A DNA stretch of 64,000 bases. Source: Ashinkailepas kermadecensis (Eukaryota; Arthropoda; Thecostraca; Neolepadidae). The translations under genes were made by a program, and so were the position numbers. A model generated the notes under the pieces. It worked only from the letters and a program-made list of their open reading frames with translations, was not told where the DNA came from and searched no databases. The DNA lies in assembly GCA_034440615.1 (NCBI GenBank), contig JAOTOM010004791.1, positions 310,001 to 374,000 of the forward strand, in the 5' to 3' direction. Below are positions 12,015-23,585 of the stretch, piece after piece; the stretch's first letter is position 1; each line of letters starts with the position of its first letter.

Positions 12015-13227
12015 CTTGTGTTTTGTTTGGTTGTGTGGATGGCCGGTAGTCTGCCACGACGCACTGATTGCTCCAACGAGTAACCAGGATGTCCTCGCTA
12101 ACGGACACCATCTCAGGGCCCAGATGGTCCCCTGGCTGGTGTTCAGGTGGGCGGCCGATGTAACTGTGATGGATGTACCCGGAATGGTGAGTGTTGGGAG
12201 TATGCGGGCGCCTATGTCGGTGCCTCATCGAATGAATAATGCACCCGAGTGAATTTTAATTTTTGGTTTATTTTTGGTGTGCCTGGTAAAAGCCTCCTCC
12301 ACCGCTCAAGGGTCGGAAAGCTCATAGCCCTCCTGTCCCCCCGCCGGCAAAGGAATAAGGTGGCCTTAGGTGATGCTGTTGTGTTCATGTTTGTGTGTGG
12401 TTTACATGTGAGGTGTCTGTTTTGTGGTGTGCTTAGGAAGTGCGAAATGATGTGGACAAGTCATACTCGTACATTATGCAGGTGGGGAGGTGGGGTAAGG
12501 GCTGGGCATGAAGGATGCCCTGCATTGGGAACTACGGATCAGGACAGATCAAGAGAACACGAGGAAACAAAGAGTGGTGCATGCAGGGACCACGTCAGTA
12601 GAGATGGTGGGAAGAGGGTGCAGAACGTACCGAGAGAGAAGAAAGGTAGTGGGTGGGGGTGGGGATGGGGGCTGTTGTAGTAACCACCGGGCTGCATCCA
12701 CCTGGATTAGAGTTGAGCAGAAGTGAAGAGTAGCGGTATACCAGACGAGAGGCAGCCGGGGAAGTAGCGAAGACGGAGATACGAGAGATGACGGCGAGGA
12801 CCAGAGCTGAGCTGAGCTGATTAGCTGAGGACCAGAAGACCAGAAGAGAAGAGGAAACGAGACGAGCAGACCGGAGGAAGATGTGCAGTCGAGAAGTTGC
12901 GAAGATCGAAGTTGTAGAGTGTTGTGTGTGAGTGTGCGTGTGTATATGTTTGGTGTGGTGTGGTGCAAGACAAGGTGGGGTAGGGTAAGGGCTAGGAAGA
13001 TGTAAGCATGGGTACAAGGGAATTTTGATGAGATAGTGGTGGTAAGGAAGCGTGGGGTAGTGGGGAAGGAAGAAGATGCGGTTGAGGTAGCCGCCGATCT
13101 GCTTCAGGTTCTTGCTGGTGCGACCTTCTCCACCTTCGACGTGACCTGGTGTGTGCCGACTCGATGACGACGGTGGAACAAACCGGGGCGAGGCGATGGG
13201 GACGGCTTATATAATTTTTTGTTTGTT
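12015..13227. other. G/purine-rich unassigned stretch with G-quadruplex motif
   Basis: There is no recognised gene. A canonical four-tract G-quadruplex motif lies at 12651-12671 (GGG, GGGGG, GGGG, GGGGG with 1-nt spacers). A purine-rich stretch with short GAGCT and ACCAGAAG repeats runs through 12720-12900. Long open frames on the minus strand reflect its serine/proline-rich pyrimidine complement and are not convincing genes. Confidence 0.5.
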
Positions 13228-13500
13228 TAATGTTTCACCACACACCAGTGTGTGTGGCTTAGTGAATGCTTCACCACACACCAGTCTGGATAATTTGCAT
13301 CCCAACAGTAATAGGGTTAATATTAACAGCAAATATTTGTCCTCATGCAGCGTGTGTGAGGGGTTGCCATGATGACTACGGAGCATGAATGCGGCAATGC
13401 AGTGTGTGTGGGAGGGGGTGGGGGACCGTGATGACTACAGATCATGAATGCGGCAATGCAGTGTGTGTGTGGGGAGGCATGGTAACTACGTAGCATGATT
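13228..13500 (+). repeat. Two small tandem repeats
   Basis: A 33-36-bp duplication with core TTCACCACACACCAGT lies at about 13231 and 13269. A roughly 61-66-bp unit with core GCATGAATGCGGCAATGCAG lies at about 13370-13480, with a weaker third unit to 13510. Confidence 0.75.
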
Positions 13501-13779
13501 ACGACGAAGCAGCGTACTTCCTCATAACTCTGTGGCTTGTTCAGTGTTTTCGGCTAGTCTATATCAACCGAGGTTTGGCGGCAGTAACTAAAAACACTGG
13601 TCATTTTCAAGACTTGACATTGATCTGGATGCACTGCAGTGAGGAGTCAACCATTTCTTCTCGATTGTCAGTCATCAATTGGCTGTTGATATGGGGAGGG
13701 AGGAATTGAAACATACGTTGCGATGGTTAGCGTCCATAAGGTAATGACACAACCGATTCAATAGCGGCGATTGACGGGA
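13501..13779. other. Unassigned spacer
   Basis: No signal was recognised. Confidence 0.4.
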
Positions 13780-14190
13780 GGGACTGGCGCGGCCCGTCTC
13801 TGCTGGGTCCCTCAGGACGACCGTCCCCACCGAAACAGCCGCAGCTCCATCTCCAAGGAAGGGCGCGTCGACGGCACATCCGTCGCGACCGCCTCGGCGC
13901 ATACCATTTCTGAAATTGTCGTCACCTGACCAACGCAGATCGATGTCAGTGTGCGTCCGACTGTCGCCTCGTGCTCCGACTGGTCGGGCACGGGCCGGTG
14001 CCGGCGGCGGCGGCGGCGGCGGCGCCTCGGCGGACCCCGGGGAGCGGCGCATATCCGCGCCAGTACTGTATTGGCTCGGCCAGTTTTGATGCGTGTCGCG
14101 ATTTGGTATACAGTGCGAGATTGGGTGAGCTTGGCTTTGAAGATGCGGGAAATGGAGAGTGGTCGCATTTGCGATTGGTTGGATGTTGAA
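13780..14190. promoter_or_regulatory. CpG-rich block with (GGC)7 and CCAAT motifs
   Basis: A dense CpG cluster contains (GGC)7 at 14003-14023, followed by inverted CCAAT boxes (ATTGG) at 14070-14074 and 14174-14178. This resembles a CpG-island promoter, but no transcript is identifiable. Several overlapping frames are open on both strands (up to 182 codons, minus), which GC-rich DNA gives by chance. Confidence 0.3.
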
Positions 14191-16322
14191 AAGCAGCCGT
14201 AAGATGCGCATCACACATACCATACAACAACCCTACTGCAGTCGACGCTTTCTCATAAGTGACCCAGGTAACGGGGTCATTGCCCTGGCATCTCTGTTTA
14301 TTGACTTATAATTGAAACGACTGATATAGAAAAGCGTAAATTTAAACTGCGCCAATGCAAATCAACTATGTTCTTTCCTGGGTGGCTATGTTCGCAAAAA
14401 TAGGCTACGCCTCAGAAACACCTTTCATTGATGCCGGTTCAAGGTGTGAAAACTTTCAAGATACCCGCTGTCACTCGTTTGAAGTACCCATCGCGCATCA
14501 ATTAATAATTGCAACAACAAAAAAATGAAGCGGATCTTCAAATTATCGCTCGTCATGAAACACCTAGGACTATGGTATCAAGTGTCGACTATCCCATACA
14601 CTTTTACCGCTGGCTCACGAAGAATAGTCTTTCGTTCGGTGGCCGCTCGGATAGACCGTGCTGTGAACTTCTCGGAGGAAAGTTGGTAATGTGAGTGCAT
14701 CATAAACAACCGTTTATGTGGGAAACTTCGTTGCGCACCACAAGGAAAACATATCAGCTGCCGCTCGGTAAATTCAATTCGACGTTCAATGACTTTTAAG
14801 GCAACTTGATGAAAAACATGTTTCTATGCTGTAAGGAGAACACCTCCAAATTTTGCAAATGGGTTGCAAGCAGACGCCTCAACAAAATGTTTTGTTTTCC
14901 TGAAATATTCCCACGCGGTTGTGGTGGATCACTGATCACCGGCTTTACTACCACTGCCAGTGCTTGGAAGCTTGCATGGATGACAACTTGATGTTGTTAG
15001 GATGATTATTGCTCCGAGATTTTCCAACATCTGGTCGACTAGATCAACGATGAGCATCAACCAAGGTGAAGGGACATGAAATGACCTAATTGACAGGCTT
15101 AGCCAAAACTCCTTTAATAATGTCATGCTATTACGGACAATTCACAGCCGGTTTAAGCGTGCGAAATCGCGAAGACAACGCACATTCGTCACAGAGACTT
15201 TACTGTCGGTCAAGTCTCAACCACCAAGCCTGCGTTATAAGAACAAAATCTCCACAAACGCACAAGTCTCTGTAAGCAAACATTGCTTTATCGGACCCCC
15301 ACTCAATATTGGTTACTCAGACGATAAATAGGAGGGGCATAAATCTTAACATTCGCTCTTCACTACATCCATACATGATCCACTGAAACCGGGAGTACAA
15401 AATGTAAGATATAAAAATAAGTGCGTTTCATCCACCACAAAGCTAGGATCAGCACCACTCCTGTAACATATATCACCACGAAAACAGTAGGGTAATAGGT
15501 TAATGTACACATTATGCACCACCTTAAGCAAGAATGCATCCCTTATGACTTATATTTATTCAAATATGGTATTTGTGTTGGAATACGTAGATTGAAAATC
15601 TGACTACCACTCTGTGCCCTTCGTTTTTGTCGAACACATGCATTTGTAAATTACTCATGGTAACAAACCCTTTCAAATTGACGGTTGTTGGCATATAACC
15701 AACTAAATTCGCCTCCTCGGGCGCATTTAAGATAGTTTGGGATTTTAGCGTATCACATCCTAGCCTTTACCTTGATGAAAATCGACGTAAGGAAAGGAGG
15801 ACACGTGTCAGAGGGCATGGGTCTACTTCTCGTGAATTTAACTATTGGCTCTATGAAGAAACTGGTATTTTACTCTCCCAACTTTTGCAGATATTTCCAC
15901 CATCCTGCCAAGTGAGGGTGCACATTCATGGGCATCTGCTGGTTATGCGTCTTCTGTGATGCTATTTATGTAAACATAACCTAAACATAGTTAAAATATG
16001 AGCCACACGACATCAGAAACAGCAAGTTCTGCATCTCCGATTTTTCCAGGTAGGCATAGGGTCAGATAAACTTTTATTTTCACGTCCACAATACAAATAT
16101 CAATTCAGCCTTTTAGATTGTTCCACATAGCTGTTTATCAAGCGCGATAATTTATTATGCACGTTTCCGTTACGGTACCTTAAAATCCTCCGACTCTTAA
16201 AGTTTAGTTAGAATGAACTGCAGCATGAATAATTATGATGTAAGTGATTGATCAGCATCAAAATCACTATATATGAGCTGATTTGGATGCAAATGCCTCA
16301 TCGGTTTCAACTTGGCATATTC
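14191..16322. other. AT-rich stretch without recognised gene
   Basis: Only short frames occur. I saw no transposon domain, RNA gene or clear tandem repeat. Confidence 0.45.
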
Positions 16323-16448
16323 GGTGCCGACCGGGGACCAGGTGCCGACCGGGGACCAGGTGCCGACCGGGGACCAGGTGCCGACCTGGGACCAAGTGCC
16401 GACCGGGGACCAGGTGCCGACCGGGGACCAGGTGCCGACCGGGGACCG
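16323..16448 (+). repeat. 18-bp minisatellite, seven copies
   Basis: Seven near-identical units of GGTGCCGACCGGGGACCA end to end; the fourth and fifth carry single changes. Because 18 is a multiple of three, each frame reads a hexapeptide repeat (GADRGP in one frame, VPTGDQ in another). I do not consider it a gene. Confidence 0.97.
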
Positions 16449-16569
16449 GGCGGCGTATCACGCGACACAAGTGTGCTTCTTTATTCGTTCGTATTGAATG
16501 TTATTATGCTCCAGTTTGTTATTATGATGCTTCTAATTGAGTGAGATTCTGAGTGGTATAACATAAAGT

Positions 16570-16990
16570 CATAAAGTGTTAAGGCTTAATAAGAGTCACA
16601 GGGGCACATCTGGGTTAAGCCTATCTGGAAAAGGTACTAGAAATGTACATACTCTCACCCCAATCAATCCCTTACCTCAAGTTCCCAGGAAGCTATATAT
16701 CGCAGCCTATCTAGCACCAATTCACTTGCTATTGCATAACACACTCCCATTGTGCTACCATAGACAATCTCATCAGTATCACATCCCGAAGGAAGGTGCT
16801 GAATCCACTGCTAGGTACACCCTATATAAAGTTATAAAGCGTTTAGACTTAATAAGAGACCCAAGGGCACATCCAGTTAAGTCTGTAAATGGAAGATAAT
16901 ATAAGGCTGGTAAAAAGACCCTCCCCAACCATCCCACATCCAGAAGAACCAGTCCTGCAATATCCCACACACCTATCAATGCCTATCTAC
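16570..16990 (+). repeat. Dispersed repeat Y, two tandem copies
   Basis: Copies begin at about 16570 and 16826, period about 257 bp. Each carries a CTTAATAAGAG...GGGCACATC...GTTAAG core followed by a CCC-rich half. A third copy of the core (GCTTAGTAAGAGCCACAGG) lies at about 46590-46645. No coding or tRNA signature was seen. Confidence 0.65.
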
Positions 16991-17220
16991 CCTAGCTTTC
17001 CAGCCCTATTCCCCTGATCTCTCTTAACATGTCTGACCATTTTCAACTGACACGGTACTAGACTAGCCCTTTTTATCTTTGGATGACGCTTTGCAACATA
17101 AATACAATGCAATATAAATATAATGTCCCTCAAATTGTGCTTGCTCACACTGAATAGCATGTCAACAGCCAAGGCTAACAAATATTCTTTAAAATTTGAT
17201 TGGAAGTGAATGACAACGCC
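16991..17220. other. Unassigned spacer
   Basis: AT-rich; nothing recognised. Confidence 0.4.
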
Positions 17221-17239
17221 CGTAGTTAACTTTTCACTT

Positions 17240-17400
17240 TTGCAGAAGAGATGGAGATCAGAAGGTGACAGACAAGGACCTGATCGACCGTCCTGACCTC
17301 GTGCTGGCGGAGGACTAGCTGAAGGCGGTTCACTCAGGCCAGAACTAAATCAACACACTGCCTTTCAAGAACCACCCCGTGCTGCCTACCAGGGAGCAAG
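17240..17400 (+). pseudogene. Exon-like remnant, family unknown
   Basis: After a good 3' splice-site-like sequence (CTTTTCACTTTTGCAG), one frame reads RDGDQKVTDKDLIDRPDLV and further residues, then meets TAG and TAA codons. Codon use (CTG, GTG, GAC, AAG) is unlike the surrounding AT-rich DNA, which suggests a decayed coding exon. DGDQKVTDKDL resembles part of an EF-hand calcium loop, but the loop is incomplete and I do not assign it. Confidence 0.25.
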
Positions 17401-17437
17401 TGGTACTTACTCCCTGGTAAGTACCACTTGCTCCCTG
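17390..17437. repeat. Perfect 21-bp hairpin with 6-nt loop
   Basis: The stem 17390-17410 (begins CAGGGAGCAAGTGG) is followed by TCCCTG and the exact reverse complement at 17417-17437. The loop also completes a competing 10-bp stem with the left side (TACCAGGGAG against CTCCCTGGTA), so two exclusive foldings are possible. Confidence 0.95.
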
Positions 17438-17519
17438 TCCCCACCTACTCCTCTTTGGCTGGATTGTCGTGAAAGTTTTTTTTTCAGCATCGGCTTAATT
17501 CAGGGTAAAGAAACAAGCT

Positions 17520-17790
17520 AGAGCTTGGTGGGGACCCCAGCCTCAGTCTTCGCAAAATCACGCAAGGTTCAGAAAGGCTATCCACTTCGTCGGGCTCGCA
17601 GCCTCACCAGCTGTCGCTGCGCTGGCGCTCGCACTACCGCTGGCATTTGCAGCCTGGTGCATGGCACAAGACCTAGCAACAACTGCAATGTTGCCCATGG
17701 TTGCTGCTTCGACGGCACCGAATGCCTGGAAAACCATTTCAATATCACTTAGCTGCATAATGTACTCGGGTGAACACACAGTGTGACGGA
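17520..17790. other. Alanine-rich open frame on the minus strand (unassigned)
   Basis: The minus-strand frame 17558-17779 reads 73 residues (begins MCSPEYIMQLSD) with GC-rich codons inside AT-rich surroundings. No domain was recognised. It may be a decayed exon. Confidence 0.2.
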
Positions 17791-17929
17791 GGGCAACATA
17801 ACATCCCGCGCAATTACATCAAACAAATTTACTACAAGCGCTGCTGTTTGGTATTGAGGGCCAATTGGATTACAGCCTGCAGCTGCAAAATAATGGCACG
17901 TGAGAAGTGTTCCATGACTTTCTCAATCA

Positions 17930-18230
17930 GGAAGAAGTTTAATGACTTGTTTTCAGGAAAATGTATTCTTTGAAATAATGCATGAACCTACAAGGGGAAA
18001 TGAAATGTTAGAACTAGTGCTTACAAATGAGGGATTTCTGTTGCAAAATGTGAACATAGTAATTACAATATTATATGCATTTCCTTACATGCGACAAGTG
18101 ATCCAACGAATCAATAAAACATGGATTCCAAATTTTGATAAAGGAAACTTCCTGGATGAAATCAACTGGGAAGTTATTGATGGATTTGGATGCTTATGAA
18201 ATGTGGAAAAAGGAATGCCTATGAAATACA
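17930..18230 (+). pseudogene. CR1-like LINE endonuclease fragment
   Basis: The frame starting at 17942 reads MHEPTRGNEMLELVLTNEG, matching the well-known CR1/L2-type endonuclease segment (pattern 'EPTRG...LDLVLTN'), then DKGNFLDEINWEVI, matching the 'DF..L...L..I.WE' linker that follows the endonuclease. The expected catalytic 'GCSDH' motif between them is not visible and stops occur just outside, so it is a short dead fragment. It lies upstream of an ORF1-type esterase piece, the reverse of the order in an intact CR1 element. Confidence 0.65.
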
Positions 18231-18389
18231 TAATACTGACATACACATTACAAGCATTCTGAACATATTATATCTGATTCTGATAATGAAATGTCTGTGA
18301 TGTAGCATAATATGCCAGCAATAACAACAGCGAGGTCTAATAATATCATCGGAATGATCAGGTTTGTAGCCAGCTGAAAACACCGGAAC

Positions 18390-18890
18390 AACCGAATTAT
18401 GAGGGATTCAAAAGTTAGGTATACTGATGTTTCATTTTATAGTAGGAACACAAGTAGAAAGCCTGGAGCCTGCTTCCCAGGGGCCTTTGTAAAGGATGTT
18501 GGGGATAGGCTAGGAGTAATGAAGGGAAGTGGAGAGGGTGCAACGGTAATTGTACATGTTGCTGTGAATGATGTAGGAAGAGGTAACACTGAGGAAACAA
18601 TGCAAGAGTACAGGGCTTTGATAGGTAGGTTAGCAGGAAGCAGGAAGAGATGAGTGTTAACATCCATACTCCCAAGGGTGAGCGTAAGTGTAGAATGGTA
18701 TTCAAGGGCATTGGACTAAACACCAGGGTGGCCAAGATTTGCAAGGAACATGGGTTCTTAGATCTGTGGAGGGATTTTTGGGAGGACTGAAATGTTTTCA
18801 TTAGATGGGTTACAACTCAGCATGAGAGGAGTGGAATTCTAAGCAATAGATGCGAGGAGGCTCTGAGTAGGGTTCAGGGAAACTAAGCAG
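18390..18890 (+). pseudogene. CR1-like LINE ORF1 fragment: SGNH esterase domain
   Basis: The open frame 18399-18653 and its frame-shifted continuation to about 18890 align with the esterase (SGNH hydrolase) domain known from CR1-type ORF1 proteins. Block I GDS is here RDS (MRDSKVRYTD), the block III 'GTNDIG' equivalent is AVNDVG, and the block V DGLHL equivalent is DGLQLS (near 18797-18820). The catalytic serine is kept but the neighbouring glycine is lost. Stops and frameshifts after 18650 show that it is inactive. Such domains are thought to help retrotransposition through lipid or ester chemistry. Confidence 0.65.
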
Positions 18891-18991
18891 GTCATGGGAG
18901 AATATAATTGATAATGTGATAAGTGTTGCAAGCAAGGAAATGAGTAGTTTAGCATGTTTTTATATAAATCCCAGAAGAGTGATTAGTGAGA

Positions 18992-19020
18992 GGCCACTCT
19001 TCAAAGAGTGAAGAGTGGCC
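18992..19020. repeat. 10-bp perfect hairpin
   Basis: GGCCACTCTT (18992-19001), a 9-nt loop, then AAGAGTGGCC (19011-19020). It lies just upstream of the transposase remnant and could be part of a terminal structure, but no partner at the other end was found. Confidence 0.7.
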
Positions 19021-19123
19021 CTGGTCGGAGTGATTCTGCGACGCGTCTCTCCACTGAAGGGACGTATCTACTACCAACCGGGGTTTGCGAGTTTGTAACT
19101 TTTTTGTCCCCTGCAAGTGATGC

Positions 19124-21725
19124 TTATTTCTCTGGTTCGTCGAATGAATGTCCTACAAGACGTCCAAGTTCACGAACGAGCTGTTGCAGTTCATCATCAT
19201 TGAGGTGAAGATGCTGTGGAGCATGGCCAACATCGCGACCGTCACAGACAAGAATCTGAAGGTCAAGGTGGAGAGGATGCTCACCGAGTACCAGATCATT
19301 AAGAAGGACATCCTGCCAGCCAGACACACCGTGATGGTCGACATCAAGGAGAAGAGGTGGGATGCCAACTTGATGAACATGTTTGACTGTGCCTCCCCAG
19401 ACGAAGGAAGTGCTGAGGAAAACTGTCTGCTCGGAGATTTGTCCAAGGAAGAGGATATGTGGTTCCTGGAGGATCCGGGGACCGCTAAGCTGGGCAGGAT
19501 GTCTGGTAAAGTCAAGGCCTATGCAAATACAAAATTGAAAACGAAGTTGAAGGAACAGAAAAGTGAAAAGAAAATATCGATAAAGAGGAGAACAGAAAGA
19601 ACCCCAAGAAACTACAATTGAAGCTAAAGAGGAAAAAATAGATGAGAAAGAATTACAAAGATAATTTTGACCCCGACTTTTAAGCACCAAAGTCTGGCAA
19701 GAAGCACAAGAGGAGCGATGCCGTGGCCCTGGATATCCCCATGGCGCCCTAAAATTATTCCTTCGTGACCTCCACCCTCCACAGACTGAAGATTGCCGAC
19801 CAGCAGCCCATGCTGCTGTTCAGCATGCCCTTCAGTGCTCTGGCTACATCCGGCAAGGTGGACGGTGAGGAGTCCGACTTCAACAGGTTCGTCATCAGCC
19901 TCGCCACCCTGGCCAGGCACCGCGATACGAACAGGGAGCTGGCGGCCACCATGGCGCAGGAACACTTCAAGAAGATCCAGCCCCGACACTGCCAGCTACA
20001 CTTAGACAGGATGCTCCTGAAGGATGCCGTTGGGTAGGAGTGGGAGGCGGAGGCGATCATCGTCCCACGCAACCTCAGCCGGGTGGAGGGGAGCTGTTGG
20101 ACGTGGCCAAGCTGAAGGACGAGGATGGGAGGCAACGAAGCGCAGGTGAGGTGCAGTTCGAAGCCATGAAGGAAACCGTGCTACTGTGGGACATCAGGAA
20201 CCACAGCAGGTCCCTGCGCTTCGACACGACGGCCTCCAAAAGGAGCGTGCACAAGACGGCGTGCGTGGCTCGGCCATCAATGTGTGCTGCACCCCAGCTG
20301 CAGATACCACAGAGCCGAGCTGATGGCCAAGGCGGCCAGGTACGATTTTTTTCCACCTTTGTCCGGATTGCACCGGCGTTTGTTTCCGCATATCCTGACG
20401 CAGTAAGCTTACACACACATACACACACGCACACACAGGTCAGTGCGCTTGTATATCGGAATATATATTTTGCACAAGCGGTTGCCACCTATCAGTAAAC
20501 TTTTCCATTGCTTGGTTCTTGAATGCAGTACATTTTTCGATTTCACGCATTGTCCTGATCTTTCCCATAAATTCCACCAGTGAAACTCTTCCATTTCCCC
20601 GTATTTTCCTACCTATTATGTACTGCTCCGCGAGCAACAGCAGAAAGTTGACAATGTCATTTGCACCTGTACATCCAAACAGTATGTACTCTATGCATAG
20701 ATTCGGGCTCGTTCCGTTGTTTAGACACAGTTAGTGCATCAGTACATTCCAAAACTGCGACACCGTTCTGCATTCCGCTATGAATGTGTGATCGTATCGA
20801 TGTTTCAACAAAATTTCCAGTCTGGTGAATCACTAATAGTTCGGTCGTATAGGAATTTTGCGTGCAAACGAATCGATTTATTATCTAAAACTGCATATTT
20901 TGAAGTTAGGTACGACTTCTTCGAGGAGGACCTCCGGCTGGCGAACAAGTTGATGACGGATTTCAAGAGGATCTGTTCCGAGCAGGATACCTCTCCAGCC
21001 GCGGAGATAATGTGCTGGATGATGACTTGCACCTGAATGAGTAGGCTGACATTCTACGGAACCTTCCTCAGTGAGAAGAACAGGAGCCGGATGCTGCCTA
21101 GGCATGGTTTCAGGTACTGCACTATACACTTATTATTTGTACCTGTGCTGCAATGCCACCTGTAGTTCTGAAATTTGTCCTGTGCTTCTATACTTCTACT
21201 ATGTTGTGCTGTACTGTGCTTTCCAGGAATCTCTCCAGGAACCGTAATCCTGCTGAGTGAAACTCTCCCCAAAGGTGTCCGCTACCAAGAGCCTAGAACC
21301 TGCTACAAGGCCCGATTCATGTCTTAAATCTTCACTATGAAGGTGTATCGATTGAGCGATCAGATGGAGGTGGACGGTATGACGGAAGGCTACCTCTGGA
21401 GGCTCTGCGTGCTCTTTACCTGCACTTACGTCCTTTACTTCCCCAGGAGTAGCTTCGGGGCCGACGCTCACTTCTGTGGCCTGCGCGTATGCAAGACCCT
21501 CTACACCTTCGTCGACATCGACTGACAGCTCGCTGCCGCCTTCCTGGAGGTGCTGAGCAGGTACGGCTGGTACACCTTTCAGCAAATCGTCAGCTTGGGC
21601 TTCTTCTCCAACAGGGTCAACGAATTCAGCTTCAGGGAGATGGAGGAGTTTGTGAGGATGATGAAAACGGTGAATGACTGTGCATATAGAGGGGTGAAAC
21701 TGATTACCACTGGAGCAACACCCTC
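19124..21725 (+). pseudogene. Decayed DNA-transposase gene (FDTT / CRxH family)
   Basis: Colinear fragments spell one protein. The N-terminal part 19148-19618 includes ANLMNMFDCASPDE and EEDMWFLEDPG. The middle part 19750-20035 includes LHLDRMLLKDAVG, like the LHWDGKLL...G motif of a transposase family widespread in arthropods. RFDTTASK follows at 20217-20240 and CRYHRAEL at 20299-20322, equal to the family's CFDTT...GAC...LACRHH..E motif (probable catalytic Asp at 20223-20225). YDFFEEDLRLANKL follows at 20910, then a C-terminal part at 21380-21700 (SRYGWYTFQQIVSLGFFSNR). Frameshifts (near 19620-19760 and 20285) and stops (20036, 21034, 21522) kill it. An insert of 570 bp (20340-20909) interrupts it with GT-AG ends. 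The CRxH motif is reminiscent of hAT transposases, but the superfamily is my inference. Confidence 0.55.
20340..20909 (+). other. Intron-like insert in the transposase remnant
   Basis: Removing 20340-20909 joins GCGGCCAG to GTACGACTTC and restores the reading ...MAKAAR-YDFFEEDLRL. The ends are GT and AG, and the string AGGTACGA occurs at both junctions, which could be chance, a target-site duplication or the trace of intron gain. The insert is AT-rich and holds a short CA repeat (20410-20437). Confidence 0.5.
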
Positions 21726-23225
21726 ACCGACGAGGACGAGGGGAAGAGGAAGATGTTCCTGCAGGGGGTGATGACGAGAAGAAGATCCATCCGAACTTGA
21801 AGAATCCCACCATGAACACTAGCTACGGTTGGTGTTGAATTCCTAAAGAAATTGTATTCGAATCAAGATTTCGGGTTATCAAATTATATATACATCAATT
21901 CTACAAACGGTTATGCAATATACTAGGCTGGTGTTCAATTTGATTTAAACATAGGCATACTACTGTATTCTGAACAGCTTGTGTTCGTGCTTATAATGAT
22001 GCATCTGGCTGTAATCCTTTTCTACTTGAGCCGTATATGAGGAATACATGCCATATTACAATACTAGGCTGTGGCTGCGTAGGCATCAGTCATGATGTTT
22101 GAGACTAAGCTGAACACTTTTTGTCATCCTTGTGACATGAATACTGGGATTACAGTCTACGCTTGCTGTAACTATGGGGTGTTGGTTTTCTGAAATTCTC
22201 TAAGTTCTCAGTGTATTTCTTAGACACCTTTAGTTTCTTAGCGCCTCAGTGGCATATACGCATTCTTTCTGAGTACGATATCTCGATGAAAATGATATTC
22301 ACATGCCCTCAAATTTTTGTAATAACGGTAGGCTGTCCCCTGCATTTTTGCACCGGTGTCGTTGACGAAATTATATGACTGGCCGACCTTCAGCTTTGCA
22401 AGCCAAGCGTGGACCATAGACACAGCCCACATTGTCAGCAGCCACGTATTCCCCTATCTCAGCACTTCCCCTATCACTCGGAACGTGTTCTGATCCCAGA
22501 TTGCACCGGAAAAAGTGAGTTAGTGATAAGGATTGCAAGTATCAAAAAAGTAAGTTAACAGATATTTTAGTTGTGGGAGTAATTGGATGGATGGAATTCG
22601 GCTACCTGGTGAAATTCCAGTACCTGCCCATACTCCCGAGATTATTCGCATGTGGATATATGTGCGTGTGCACTACCAATAAATAATCTTGAAACCGATC
22701 CCATAAAATGCCATATTGTGGCAACGCTCTCATTCTCCCACAATGACCCCTCCAGACTTCCAAGAACCCCACCCCCACCCCCATCCCCACCAGGAAGCAC
22801 AAGGCCTGGAATCTCGATCAACCAGCGCTCGAATGGCTCCACCTTGCGGCTTTCTGTGCGGGAGCCTTCTACGGCAGTGGTGACTGAGGAGGGTCGACGG
22901 CGCACTTCACACACACAGGACCATCTCGTGGCTATTGCCGACACGCCGCCGCCACTGAATGGCTGGCCTCAAGTGCCAGATTATGCGATGCAATCACTTG
23001 ATTCTCGTTTGTCGCTGGTTCAACCTCCCTGGCGATCTTCCCCGTAGGGGGGGGGCGCACTCGTATCTGCTTGGTCTGCGATGCCTCTCAAAGACGGCCG
23101 AGTCCGGGAAGTGCGCAATCATTTCGAGAACATACATCGATATCGGTGGAATCTCCTCTCGGCGGCCGTTGCATACAACTGGTCTCGATTACAAAAGCTA
23201 ATGATGCGATCGGATGCCAATACTG
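21726..23225. other. Unassigned stretch
   Basis: AT-rich to about 22600, then CT-rich with a proline/serine-rich open frame (22652-23047) lacking motifs. G9 lies at 23047-23055. Confidence 0.4.
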
Positions 23226-23500
23226 TGGCGTAGAAGCCGCGGGATAGAATGAGGAAAACGCAAGAAGAGAGGGGCAGACAGATATACAGATAGCGCTCAG
23301 AGGAACCGACGGAGACGGAAAGGTATCGATAAAGAGAGAGAAAGGGAACAGGTACAGAAACAGACCGAGGTGGAATAAGGACGGTGACAGAATGAGACAT
23401 AAATAGTTACGGAGATGGAGATGGAGACAGAGACATAGAAACATAAAAAGTGGGGAAAAACGAACACGGGACAGAGACAGATTTAGGGATAGATGCGGAC
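23226..23500 (+). repeat. Purine-rich simple repeat (GAGACAGA-like)
   Basis: Imperfect GAGA/GGAGAT/ACAGAGAC units over about 270 bp. The minus-strand serine/leucine-rich frame here is a low-complexity shadow. Confidence 0.7.
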
Positions 23501-23585
23501 TAGGAAATACCAACCATGCCATGACAAACATGAACCATTCTGTTTTACCGGGTCGGATATGGGGCAGAAGCTTTGGTAGCGTGCC

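Noticed and set aside
17390..17437. microRNA precursor call
   Set aside because: The pairing is perfect and only 21 bp, shorter than a typical precursor, and no expression evidence is available; it is kept as a hairpin only.
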